Positions 1-5,561 of a DNA stretch of 7,217 bases are shown one piece after another (position 1 is the stretch's first letter; every line of letters begins with the position of its first letter). The notes under the pieces were generated by a model. It worked only from the letters and a program-made list of their open reading frames with translations. It did no database searches and was not told the origin of the DNA. The stretch is from Paratractidigestivibacter sp963630635. GTDB taxonomy: Bacteria; Actinomycetota; Coriobacteriia; Coriobacteriales; Atopobiaceae. The stretch covers positions 1 through 7,217 of the forward strand of contig CAVGOA010000077.1 of NCBI GenBank assembly GCA_963630635.1, in the 5' to 3' direction. Both the position numbers and the translations under genes were made by a program.

Positions 1-18
1 GCGCCGCTTTAGCACCCC

Positions 19-176
19 CGCGTGTCACCAAACCGGGAAAAATGGTGTCTTGTCTAAAATTCCCGAGTAGCCAAGCCATTTTGCGACTCGCCAACTGGGC
101 AAACGTCGCCAAGAAATGTCGGTCTACTTGCCAAAATCTAATAAGACACCATTTTTTCCCAGTTTCGTGTCACGCG
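19..176. repeat. Imperfect 158-bp palindrome, MITE-like element
   Basis: Bases 19-51 are the reverse complement of 143-176. I count 30 of 33 positions paired, with three mismatches and one bulged T at 157. The best part is a 14-bp perfect block (38-51 with 143-156). The inner bases 52-142 also pair weakly around a centre near 97, so the whole stretch could fold as one long hairpin. It is visibly more AT-rich than its surroundings and holds no credible gene. CCCC lies just outside each end (15-18 and 177-180), compatible with a 4-bp target duplication, though such a simple string is weak evidence. Terminal inverted repeats around a short non-coding core are what a miniature inverted-repeat transposable element looks like. 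A structured RNA leader or an unusual terminator of an upstream gene is the alternative. Confidence 0.6.
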
Positions 177-211
177 CCCCCTCGACCCCGCAAGCGCCCG
201 CCCAAACCCTC

Positions 212-217
212 TAGAAT
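212..217 (+). promoter_or_regulatory. Possible -10 box for rmuC
   Basis: TAGAAT lies 33 bases before the rmuC ATG, in the short gap between the palindrome and the gene, and matches the TANNNT pattern of a sigma-70-type -10 box. No convincing -35 hexamer sits at the usual distance; the region where it should be is C-rich. The call rests on position and on one hexamer only. Confidence 0.25.
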
Positions 218-250
218 GGCTAGGTCAAACCTTGTGGATTGGAGCGGCGC

Positions 251-1483
251 ATGGACGCGGTTGTACTGGTGTTTGTTGGTGTCTCGGCGGCATGTTCGCT
301 GGTAGCGGCCGCGGTGACGCTGCTTGGCCAAAAGCGCGTGGCCTCGCTGGAAGAGGGTCAGCGGCAGGACCGGGCCCTTAACAAGACGCACTTCGACGCG
401 GTGAACTCGGCCGTTGCTGCTGCCGACCAGCGGCTGGAGTCCAAGATTGACGCCTCTCGCCGCGAGACGGCCTCTGCCCTGCAGCAAAACACCTACACCG
501 CCGAGGTCAAGCTCGACCGCATCCGCGACACCGTGGACACCAAGCTCGAGAAGATCCGCGAGGACAACTCCCGCCAGCTCACCGAGATGCGTGCCACGGT
601 TGACGAGAAGCTCTCCCGCACGCTCAACGACAGCCTGGCACGCTCGTTTTCGCAGGTAAACGAGCAGCTCGAGGCCGTCTACAAAGGCCTGGGCGAGATG
701 CAGGCTGTGGCCCAGGATGTGGGCGGCTTGAAGCGCGTACTGTCCAACGTCAAGACCCGCGGCATCCTGGGCGAGGTCCAGCTGGCCGCCATCCTGGGCG
801 ACATTCTCACCGCCGATCAATACGACCAAAACGTGGCCACCAAGCCCGGCAGCAACGACCGCGTGGAGTTTGCCGTCAAGGTCCCCGTCGAGGACGGCTT
901 TATCTACCTGCCCATCGACGCCAAGTTTCCCGGCGATGCCTACGACCAACTGCGCGATGCCCAGGAATCCGGCGAGAAGGACGCGGTCGAGGCCGCCCGC
1001 AAGGTGCTTGAGACCCGCATCAAGGGCGAGGCCAAAGACATTTGCGAGAAGTACCTCAGCGTGCCGCAGACCACCAACTTCGCCATTATGTTCCTGCCCT
1101 TCGAGGGCCTCTACGCCGAGGTCGTCGACCGCCCCGGCTTGTTGGAATGCCTGCAGCGCGACTACCACGTCAACGTCGCGGGCCCCTCGACCATGGCGGC
1201 CCTCCTCAACAGCCTGCAAATGAGTTACCAGACCCTGGCCCTGCAGCGCCGCGCCGACGAGATCGCCCAGGTCCTGGCTGCCGTCAAAGCCGAGTTCCCG
1301 CGCTACCAGGCCGAGCTTGAGTGCGCCTTGAAGCAGCTCGACACCGCCCGCGGCACCGTGAGCAACATCATTACCACTCGCACCAACGTGATCGAGCGCA
1401 AGCTCAAGGACGTCACGGCAATAGAAGACCCCCAGGAAGCAGAGCGCCTGCTTGGCCTGGGGGACTTGGGTGGCGAGGATTAA
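251..1483 (+). CDS. rmuC: RmuC-family DNA recombination protein
   Basis: The 410-residue protein has the RmuC architecture. A hydrophobic N-terminal segment (about residues 2-26) is probably a membrane anchor. A long charged, heptad-like coiled coil follows (about 35-160). The RmuC nuclease-like domain comes next, with the family motifs GILGE at 171-175 and DAKFP at 223-227, plus the downstream FLPFEGLYAE and GPSTMAALLN blocks. RmuC proteins belong to the restriction-endonuclease-like fold and in E. coli limit inversions at short inverted repeats; their exact reaction is not settled. I chose ATG 251 because GGAG at 241-244 sits six bases before it. An in-frame TTG at 239 would add four residues but would place that GGAG inside the gene. 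The protein is somewhat shorter than E. coli RmuC (475 residues), mainly in its terminal parts. It stands alone and ends convergent with gldA. The family call is secure; the physiological role is inferred. Confidence 0.93.
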   Translation: MDAVVLVFVGVSAACSLVAAAVTLLGQKRVASLEEGQRQDRALNKTHFDAVNSAVAAADQRLESKIDASRRETASALQQNTYTAEVKLDRIRDTVDTKLEKIREDNSRQLTEMRATVDEKLSRTLNDSLARSFSQVNEQLEAVYKGLGEMQAVAQDVGGLKRVLSNVKTRGILGEVQLAAILGDILTADQYDQNVATKPGSNDRVEFAVKVPVEDGFIYLPIDAKFPGDAYDQLRDAQESGEKDAVEAARKVLETRIKGEAKDICEKYLSVPQTTNFAIMFLPFEGLYAEVVDRPGLLECLQRDYHVNVAGPSTMAALLNSLQMSYQTLALQRRADEIAQVLAAVKAEFPRYQAELECALKQLDTARGTVSNIITTRTNVIERKLKDVTAIEDPQEAERLLGLGDLGGED

Positions 1484-1501
1484 CCGAGAAGCTCGGGTGG
1501 A

Positions 1502-1532
1502 CGGCGCGGGCGGCGCAGCGTGGCCCGCGCCG
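1502..1532. terminator. GC-rich hairpin between convergent genes
   Basis: CGGCGCGGGC at 1502-1511 pairs perfectly with GCCCGCGCCG at 1523-1532 around an 11-base loop, in the 60-base gap between the rmuC and gldA stop codons. A smaller hairpin (CCGAG, AAG loop, CTCGG, 1484-1496) lies just before it. Neither strand has a T-run after the stem, so it is not a textbook intrinsic terminator. Its place between converging genes suggests a shared transcription stop or a 3'-end stabiliser. Confidence 0.45.
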
Positions 1533-1543
1533 CCCCGTGCCCG

Positions 1544-2635
1544 CTACTCCGCCAACGCGGCGCGCCCGTAGGCATCGGCGGCCAGCATGGCGGCGGCAAC
1601 CTTCTCGGGCGTGACCTCAAACGGCATGTTGTGCAGCGTATCGGCGTCCGAGCAGGCAAGCTTGGCGACCTCAAGCACGCGCTCGTAGCTGGCGTCCTTG
1701 ACGCCCAGCTGCTCAAACGTGACGGGCAGGCCAACCTCAACGCAGAAGTCCAGAACCTCGTAGAGCTCGTCGGCGTTCTCTAGCACCAGCTGGGTCAGGG
1801 TGCCAAACGCGACCTTCTCGCCGTGGTAGTAGGCGTGGGTCTCTTCCATGGCAGTCATGCCGTTGTGGATCGCGTGGGCGCCGGCCAGGCCCGCCGACTC
1901 GAAGCCCAGGCCCGAGAGCAGGGTGTTTGCCTCGATGACCTTCTCGACAGACTCGGTGCAGGCGCCGGCCTCAAGCGCCAGCTTGGCCTTGACGCCGTCG
2001 CTCATGAGGGTGTCATAGCACAAGCGGGCAAGCGCCATCGCGGCGCCGGTGACCTTGCCGCCGGCACAGGTCCCGGCGTCCGAGCGGGTGCAGGCGCGGG
2101 CCTCGAAGTACGTGGCCAGCGCGTCGCCCATGCCAGACACGGTCAGGCGCACAGGGGACTTGGTGATGACTTCGGTGTCCATCAGCACCAGGTTGGGGTT
2201 CTGCTTAAAGAATTGATACTCCTTGAACTGGCCGTCGTCGGTATAGATGACCGAGAGGGCCGAGCAAGGCGCGTCGGTCGCCGCGATGGTGGGGACAATA
2301 ACGACGGGCAGGTCAACGGCCGCGGCAACGGCCTTGGCAGTATCAAAGATCTTACCGCCGCCCAGGCCCACCACGACGTTTGCGCCGCAGTTCTTAAGGA
2401 CGGCCACCAGGCGGTCGATCTCGGCCTGAGAGCACTCACCGTTGAAGTTGTCGTAGACCAGCTCGACGCCTGCGGCAGCAAAGCTGGCGTCCACGCGCTC
2501 GCCAAAGCGCTTGATGCCGCCGGCAGATATGATGACCAGGGCTTTGTTGCCGTAGACCTTGGTGTACTCGCCCAGACGGTCAAGCTCGCCGGGGCCCTGA
2601 AGGTACTTGCTGGGGCTAATGAAAACGCGTGCCAT
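1544..2635 (-). CDS. gldA: Glycerol dehydrogenase (NAD+, zinc-dependent)
   Basis: This 363-residue cytoplasmic enzyme interconverts glycerol and dihydroxyacetone using NAD+/NADH. It opens with the GldA-like RVFISPSKYLQGPGEL. The nucleotide-binding motif GGGKIFDTAK lies at 92-101, followed by VPTIAATDAPCS at about 115-124. The metal ligands of the family correspond to Asp171 (SGMGDALATYFEA), His254 (AGAHAIHNG) and His271 (YYHGEKVAFG), with spacing matching known GldA proteins. Length also fits (E. coli GldA has 367 residues). Two ATGs lie six bases apart. I prefer 2635-2633, because the GAGG upstream is eight bases from it but only two from the ATG at 2641-2639, which would add Met-Thr. No dihydroxyacetone kinase or glycerol facilitator is adjacent, so it appears monocistronic. 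An inverted repeat 27 bases upstream (2662-2684) may control it. Family assignment is strong; related iron/zinc alcohol dehydrogenases acting on other small diols remain possible. Confidence 0.93.
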   Translation of the reverse strand: MARVFISPSKYLQGPGELDRLGEYTKVYGNKALVIISAGGIKRFGERVDASFAAAGVELVYDNFNGECSQAEIDRLVAVLKNCGANVVVGLGGGKIFDTAKAVAAAVDLPVVIVPTIAATDAPCSALSVIYTDDGQFKEYQFFKQNPNLVLMDTEVITKSPVRLTVSGMGDALATYFEARACTRSDAGTCAGGKVTGAAMALARLCYDTLMSDGVKAKLALEAGACTESVEKVIEANTLLSGLGFESAGLAGAHAIHNGMTAMEETHAYYHGEKVAFGTLTQLVLENADELYEVLDFCVEVGLPVTFEQLGVKDASYERVLEVAKLACSDADTLHNMPFEVTPEKVAAAMLAADAYGRAALAE

Positions 2636-2661
2636 GGTCATGTCCTCTCGCTGTGGGTTAC

Positions 2662-2684
2662 GTGAAAAGCCCCTCGCTTTTCAC
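2662..2684. promoter_or_regulatory. Perfect inverted repeat, candidate operator upstream of gldA
   Basis: GTGAAAAGC (2662-2670) and GCTTTTCAC (2676-2684) form perfect 9-bp arms around CCCTC. The site lies 27 bases upstream of the preferred gldA start, within the divergent control region shared with the small-peptide genes. Its two-fold symmetry and position fit a dimeric repressor or activator site, or a hairpin in the gldA leader RNA. No T-run follows on either strand, which argues against a terminator. I cannot assign a regulator. Confidence 0.45.
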
Positions 2685-2707
2685 ACAGATAGGGTTAGTA
2701 TTCCCGG

Positions 2708-2741
2708 GCCCAGCGGCCGCCTGGGCGAGGGTACGTTTTTT
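2708..2741 (+). other. Hairpin followed by T-run, possible attenuator or weak terminator
   Basis: GCCCAG (2708-2713) pairs with CTGGGC (2721-2726) around a seven-base loop. Eight bases later a run of six T begins within the stretch at 2735-2741. The hairpin could stop transcripts entering the small-peptide genes from the left, or act in a leader if their promoter lies further upstream. The stem-to-T spacing is long for an intrinsic terminator, so this is tentative. Confidence 0.25.
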
Positions 2742-2789
2742 CTCGGCGAGCGGCCCAAATTGTACGGAGAAGAAAAACAGTTTCACGTC

Positions 2790-2819
2790 TTCAAAGGGCC
2801 TGGGGTGCGGTATTTTTAT
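2790..2819 (+). promoter_or_regulatory. Tentative promoter of the small double-glycine genes
   Basis: TTCAAA at 2790-2795 and an AT-rich hexamer TTTTAT at 2814-2819, 18 bases apart, are the best promoter-like pair before the first small gene; TATTTT at 2811-2816 is an alternative -10 with a 15-base spacer. This T/A-rich patch stands out in GC-rich DNA and would give a short leader carrying the ribosome site at 2838-2846. Neither box is close to consensus. Confidence 0.25.
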
Positions 2820-2854
2820 TGCTCCCAAGGGGTTCCTGGAGAAAGGCGGCAACC

Positions 2855-3115
2855 ATGTCTGATGCAGAGAAGAAGCAGCTTGACGACGCCGAGGTCGCAA
2901 AGGTCCAGGGCGGCCGCAGGACTATCGAGATCCGCGGAGAAGAGTTTGCCCTGTACGAAGGAGACCCCAACGTCACGATCTATTGTCCCGAGTGCGAGGG
3001 CACGGTATTTGGCTATCAATGGTTCCTTGGGCTGACTAAGCTCAGGTGCGCCGGGTGCGGCTATTCCTTCTGGAAGGACGTCGAGGGCTCCGCGTCCATC
3101 GGCAGCGACTGGTAG
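2855..3115 (+). CDS. Double-glycine leader small protein with four-Cys zinc-ribbon-like core (copy 1)
   Basis: This 86-residue protein starts at ATG 2855, eight bases after AAAGG (2842-2846). Residues 1-20 form an acidic, charged leader ending in Gly19-Gly20. Counting back from the cleavage point, Leu at -12, Glu at -8, Val at -7 and Val at -4 match the consensus recognised by C39-peptidase ABC exporters in class II bacteriocins and related RiPP precursors. The 66-residue remainder has two CxxC knuckles, Cys44/Cys47 (CPEC) and Cys65/Cys68 (CAGC), each next to Gly/Tyr/Phe residues as in zinc ribbons, and ends EGSASIGSDW. There is no hydrophobic Sec signal or membrane segment. A paralogue follows 45 bases later. 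I infer a secreted peptide or small protein. Its activity (antimicrobial, signalling, metal binding) is unknown, and the core is long for a bacteriocin. A cytosolic zinc-ribbon protein with a chance leader match is the alternative. Being a real gene is well supported by the conserved second copy. Confidence 0.8.
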   Translation: MSDAEKKQLDDAEVAKVQGGRRTIEIRGEEFALYEGDPNVTIYCPECEGTVFGYQWFLGLTKLRCAGCGYSFWKDVEGSASIGSDW

Positions 3116-3160
3116 GCGGGCCCGTGCGTAAGCGAAGTCCATAAAGGTTGGGAGAATATC

Positions 3161-3418
3161 ATGTCTGATGCAGAGAAGAAGCAGCTCGACGACGCCGAGG
3201 TCGCAAAGGTCCAGGGAGGCAAGAAGACCATCGAACTTGAGGGCGACGAGTGGGATGTGTTCGACGAGCCCAACGTTACGATCTATTGCCCCAAGTGCAA
3301 TGGAACCGAGTTTGGCTTAAACAAGTTCCTTTTTATTGAAGAGCTCAAGTGCGTTAAATGTGGATACCGCTTCCTGAGGGATCTTGAAGGCTCCGCGTCC
3401 ATCGGCGGCGACTGGTAG
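3161..3418 (+). CDS. Double-glycine leader small protein with four-Cys zinc-ribbon-like core (copy 2)
   Basis: This 85-residue paralogue of the preceding gene starts at ATG 3161, with GGGAG (3150-3154) six bases upstream. Its 20-residue leader is identical to copy 1 in protein and differs at two silent positions in DNA. By my hand alignment the two proteins share about 56 of 85 positions, all 20 leader residues included. The core keeps Cys43/Cys46 (CPKC) and Cys64/Cys67 (CVKC) with the same 17-residue interval, plus PNVTIYCP, CGY and the tail EGSASIGGDW. One codon is missing just before PNVTIYC. Residues between the knuckles and just after the GG differ most. No terminator separates the copies, so they are probably cotranscribed. 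No processing, export or immunity gene is next to them in the window. Function is unknown; a secreted product or a family of variants drawn on by a distant exporter is the inference. Confidence 0.8.
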   Translation: MSDAEKKQLDDAEVAKVQGGKKTIELEGDEWDVFDEPNVTIYCPKCNGTEFGLNKFLFIEELKCVKCGYRFLRDLEGSASIGGDW

Positions 3419-3489
3419 AGGCCCGCGCGCCCTTCTCGCCGGCCTTGCCGTGTTAAATCCGGCGGCGTACTGTTTCCATCTGGGGCTTT

Positions 3490-3521
3490 TTGGACTCCTG
3501 TTGTCCTGGGCGGGTTAAAAT
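3490..3521 (+). promoter_or_regulatory. Probable promoter of the ABC importer operon
   Basis: TAAAAT at 3516-3521 is a good -10 hexamer 44 bases before the binding-protein ATG. The best -35-like sequence, TTGGAC at 3490-3495, is 20 bases away, longer than ideal; TTGTCC at 3501-3506 is too close. The rest of the 147-base gap (3419-3565) has no clear T-box or riboswitch signature and only a weak hairpin at 3437-3464. Confidence 0.35.
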
Positions 3522-3565
3522 CCCGGCATCGACTTTGTCGTGAGACCCACAGGAAGGGGAGAAAT

Positions 3566-4561
3566 ATGAACATCACCAGAAGGAACTTCGCCGCCGTCAG
3601 CGGCCTGGCCGCTGCTTCCGCCGTTCTTGCCGGCTGCGGTTCGGGCTCCAGCGGCTCCAGCTCTAGCAGTTCTAGCAGCAGCGACTCCAGCTCTGCGTCC
3701 TACAAGATCGGCGTCGTCCAGCTTACCGAGCACGCCGCACTTGACGCCGCCAACCAGGGCTTTGTCGAGGCCGTCGAGGCATCGGGTCTCTCGGTTTCCA
3801 TCGACCAGCAAAACGCGCAGAACGACCAGTCCGCCTGCCAGACCATCGCGTCTAAGTTCGTGGGCGACGGCGTCGACCTGATCTTTGCCATCGCGACCCC
3901 GGCCGCCCAGGCAGCAGCCGCCGCGACCACCGATATCCCCATCGTTGGCTCGGCCATCACCGATTACGCTGCGTCTGGCCTGGTCAAGGACAACGACAAG
4001 CCTGGCACCAACGTCACCGGCTCTTCTGACCTCACCCCGGTCGCCGAGCAGCTGCAGATGATGCAGAAGGTCCTGCCCGACGTCAAGAAGGTCGGCCTGC
4101 TGTACTGCTCCGCCGAGTCCAACTCCGACATCCAGATCGCCAGTGCCAAGGAAGAGCTGGACGCCCTGGGCCTGTCCTACACCGAGTACGCGGTCTCTAG
4201 CTCCAACGAGATCCAGTCGGTCGTCGAGTCTGCCGTGGGCAAGGTCGACGCGCTTTACGCCCCCACCGACAACACCATCGCCGCGGGCGCCGCGCAGGTC
4301 GGCCAGATCTGCAAAGAGAACAAGCTCCCGTTCATCACCGGCGAGGAGGGCATGTGCGAGGCCGGCGGCCTGTTCACCCTCTCCATCAACTACAAGGACC
4401 TGGGCAAGCTTGCCGGCGAGATGGCCGTCAAGATCTTGAAGGGCGAGTCCAAGCCCGCCGAGATGGCTATCGAGCACCTTTCCACCGACGAGCTTGTCGT
4501 GGTTAAGAACGACGAGATGGCCGAGGCCATCGGCGTTGACCTCTCTGCTCTGGACGCCTAA
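3566..4561 (+). CDS. ABC importer substrate-binding lipoprotein (TrpX/COG2984 type)
   Basis: This 331-residue extracytoplasmic solute-binding protein of the ABC_sub_bind family captures the substrate for the permease and ATPase encoded next. The signal peptide has TRRNF at 4-8, resembling a twin-arginine motif, then an Ala-rich hydrophobic stretch and the lipobox LAGC at 21-24. Cys24 should be lipidated and anchor the protein. Residues 25-45 are a Ser/Gly linker with a run of nine serines. The bilobed domain starts at YKIGVVQLTEHAALDAA, a typical opening of this family. Later family-like segments include IFAIATPAAQAA, the central KKVGLLYCSAESNS and the PTDNTIAAG region. A strong purine-rich site (GGAAGGGGAG) ends four bases before ATG 3566. 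Characterised pneumococcal TrpX binds tryptophan, so an aromatic or hydrophobic amino acid is a reasonable guess. The family is broad and substrate cannot be read from sequence. Confidence 0.88.
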   Translation: MNITRRNFAAVSGLAAASAVLAGCGSGSSGSSSSSSSSSDSSSASYKIGVVQLTEHAALDAANQGFVEAVEASGLSVSIDQQNAQNDQSACQTIASKFVGDGVDLIFAIATPAAQAAAAATTDIPIVGSAITDYAASGLVKDNDKPGTNVTGSSDLTPVAEQLQMMQKVLPDVKKVGLLYCSAESNSDIQIASAKEELDALGLSYTEYAVSSSNEIQSVVESAVGKVDALYAPTDNTIAAGAAQVGQICKENKLPFITGEEGMCEAGGLFTLSINYKDLGKLAGEMAVKILKGESKPAEMAIEHLSTDELVVVKNDEMAEAIGVDLSALDA

Positions 4562-4587
4562 TTCCGCGCAGGTAAACGACCTGTTTT

Positions 4588-4624
4588 GCGGGCATGCCGC
4601 CCTTCGTGGGGCGCGCATGCCCGC
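4588..4624 (+). other. Intercistronic hairpin between binding protein and permease
   Basis: GCGGGCATGC (4588-4597) pairs perfectly with GCATGCCCGC (4615-4624). Inside, CGCCC (4598-4602) pairs with GGGCG (4609-4613) across a UUCGUG loop, leaving one bulged C. This gives a 15-bp stem between the first and second importer genes. The next bases are not a T-run, so it is not an obvious terminator. Such hairpins after binding-protein genes often protect the upstream mRNA and let the binding protein outnumber the membrane subunits. Confidence 0.6.
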
Positions 4625-4645
4625 TTCCTAGTAAAAGGAGCGCAC

Positions 4646-5560
4646 ATGCTCATCGCACTTCAAGGCGCCGTTTCCCAGGGCATTCTCTGGGGTCTTCTCG
4701 TCCTTGGCGTCTTTATCACCTTCCGCTTGCTGGACATCCCCGATATGACGGTCGACGGCTCCTTTGCCCTGGGCGGCGCCACGGTGGCCGTCCTGGTGGT
4801 CAACTTTGGCGTCGACCCGGCGCTGGCCACGATCTGCGGCATGCTGGCCGGCGGCGTGGCGGGCGCCGTTACGGGCGTCCTGACCACGGTCTTCGAGATT
4901 CCGGCCATTCTCGCCGGCATCCTGACCCAGATCAGCCTGTGGTCCATCAACCTGCGCATCATGGGCAAGTCCAACACGCCGCTTTTGGCTAATGACACGA
5001 TTTTCTCTAAGGTGGCCGACCTCACGGGCCTTGCGCAGAGCACCGTGGTCACGATCATTGGTGCAATTCTCGCCGTCTTGGTCATCTGGGCGCTGTACTG
5101 GTTCTTTGGCACAGAGATTGGCACCGCTCTTCGCGCCACGGGCAACAACGAGCACATGATTCGCGCGCTGGGGCAAAACACCAACGTCACCAAGATGATC
5201 GCCCTTATCCTGTCCAACGCGCTGGTGGGCCTCTCGGGCGGCCTGATCTGCCAGAGCCAGAAGTACGCCGATATTGGCATGGGCACGGGCGCCATCGTCA
5301 TTGGCCTGGCTGCCATTGTCATCGGCGAGGTGCTGGGCCGTCTGCTGCCCGGCGGCTTGACCAAGTTTGGCGCGCGCCTGGTGGCTGCGGTCATTGGCTC
5401 TATCGTTTACTTTTTGATTCGCGCCATCGTGCTGCAGCTGGGCATGGACGCCAACGACATGAAGCTGCTCTCGGCCATCATCGTGGCGCTGGCGCTGTGC
5501 ATCCCGGTTGTGATCGAGAAGCACCGCCTGCGCGCGTCCTACACGAGGGGAGATGAGTAG
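4646..5560 (+). CDS. ABC importer permease (COG4120, TrpY type)
   Basis: This 304-residue integral membrane protein forms the transport channel. It shows about eight or nine hydrophobic spans (roughly 8-26, 38-56, 58-82, 85-103, 133-154, 183-203, 212-230, 244-264 and 273-290). Family hallmarks are DIPDMTVDGSF at 30-40, after the first span, and GTEIGTALRATGNN at 155-168, the cytoplasmic loop expected to contact the ATPase. It belongs to the branched-chain amino acid/ribose permease superfamily (BPD_transp_2). ATG 4646 follows AAAGGAG (4634-4640) by five bases; an upstream in-frame start at 4586 would run through the intercistronic hairpin and add a non-family extension. The stop nearly abuts the ATPase start, suggesting translational coupling. 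Substrate is defined by the partner binding protein and remains unknown. Confidence 0.92.
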   Translation: MLIALQGAVSQGILWGLLVLGVFITFRLLDIPDMTVDGSFALGGATVAVLVVNFGVDPALATICGMLAGGVAGAVTGVLTTVFEIPAILAGILTQISLWSINLRIMGKSNTPLLANDTIFSKVADLTGLAQSTVVTIIGAILAVLVIWALYWFFGTEIGTALRATGNNEHMIRALGQNTNVTKMIALILSNALVGLSGGLICQSQKYADIGMGTGAIVIGLAAIVIGEVLGRLLPGGLTKFGARLVAAVIGSIVYFLIRAIVLQLGMDANDMKLLSAIIVALALCIPVVIEKHRLRASYTRGDE

Positions 5561-5561
5561 C

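Noticed and set aside
19..176. CRISPR or tandem-repeat interpretation of the upstream region
   Set aside because: There is only one pair of inverted arms, with no regularly spaced direct repeats.
42..305. 87-codon open frame across the palindrome into the rmuC start
   Set aside because: No ribosome site, no familiar motif, and it overlaps the inverted-repeat arms and rmuC out of frame.
170..1219. Long open frame antisense to rmuC
   Set aside because: It is the complement-frame shadow of a strongly codon-biased gene; the product is rich in Leu/Gly/Val/His without recognisable motifs and the RmuC motifs on the other strand are clear.
1823..2665. 280-codon open frame opposite gldA
   Set aside because: It overlaps a clear GldA with intact metal and NAD motifs; its low-complexity Gly/Ala/Val/Asp composition is typical of an antisense shadow.
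2629..2862. Short open frames filling the gldA/peptide gap
   Set aside because: No ribosome site or conserved motif; they run through the inverted repeat and promoter-like sequences and overlap neighbouring genes out of frame.
3437..3464. Hairpin CGCCGG/CCGGCG after the second small gene as a terminator
   Set aside because: Only six base pairs around a 16-base loop and no T-run follows directly; too weak to call, so readthrough into the importer operon cannot be excluded.
3419..3565. T-box or tryptophan riboswitch before the importer operon
   Set aside because: No T-box core sequence and no specifier-stem or antiterminator arrangement is visible, and the -10 box leaves only a short leader.
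3515..4618. 367-codon open frame opposite the binding protein
   Set aside because: It mirrors the coding strand's GC-rich third positions; no motif, and it would span the operon promoter and the intercistronic hairpin.
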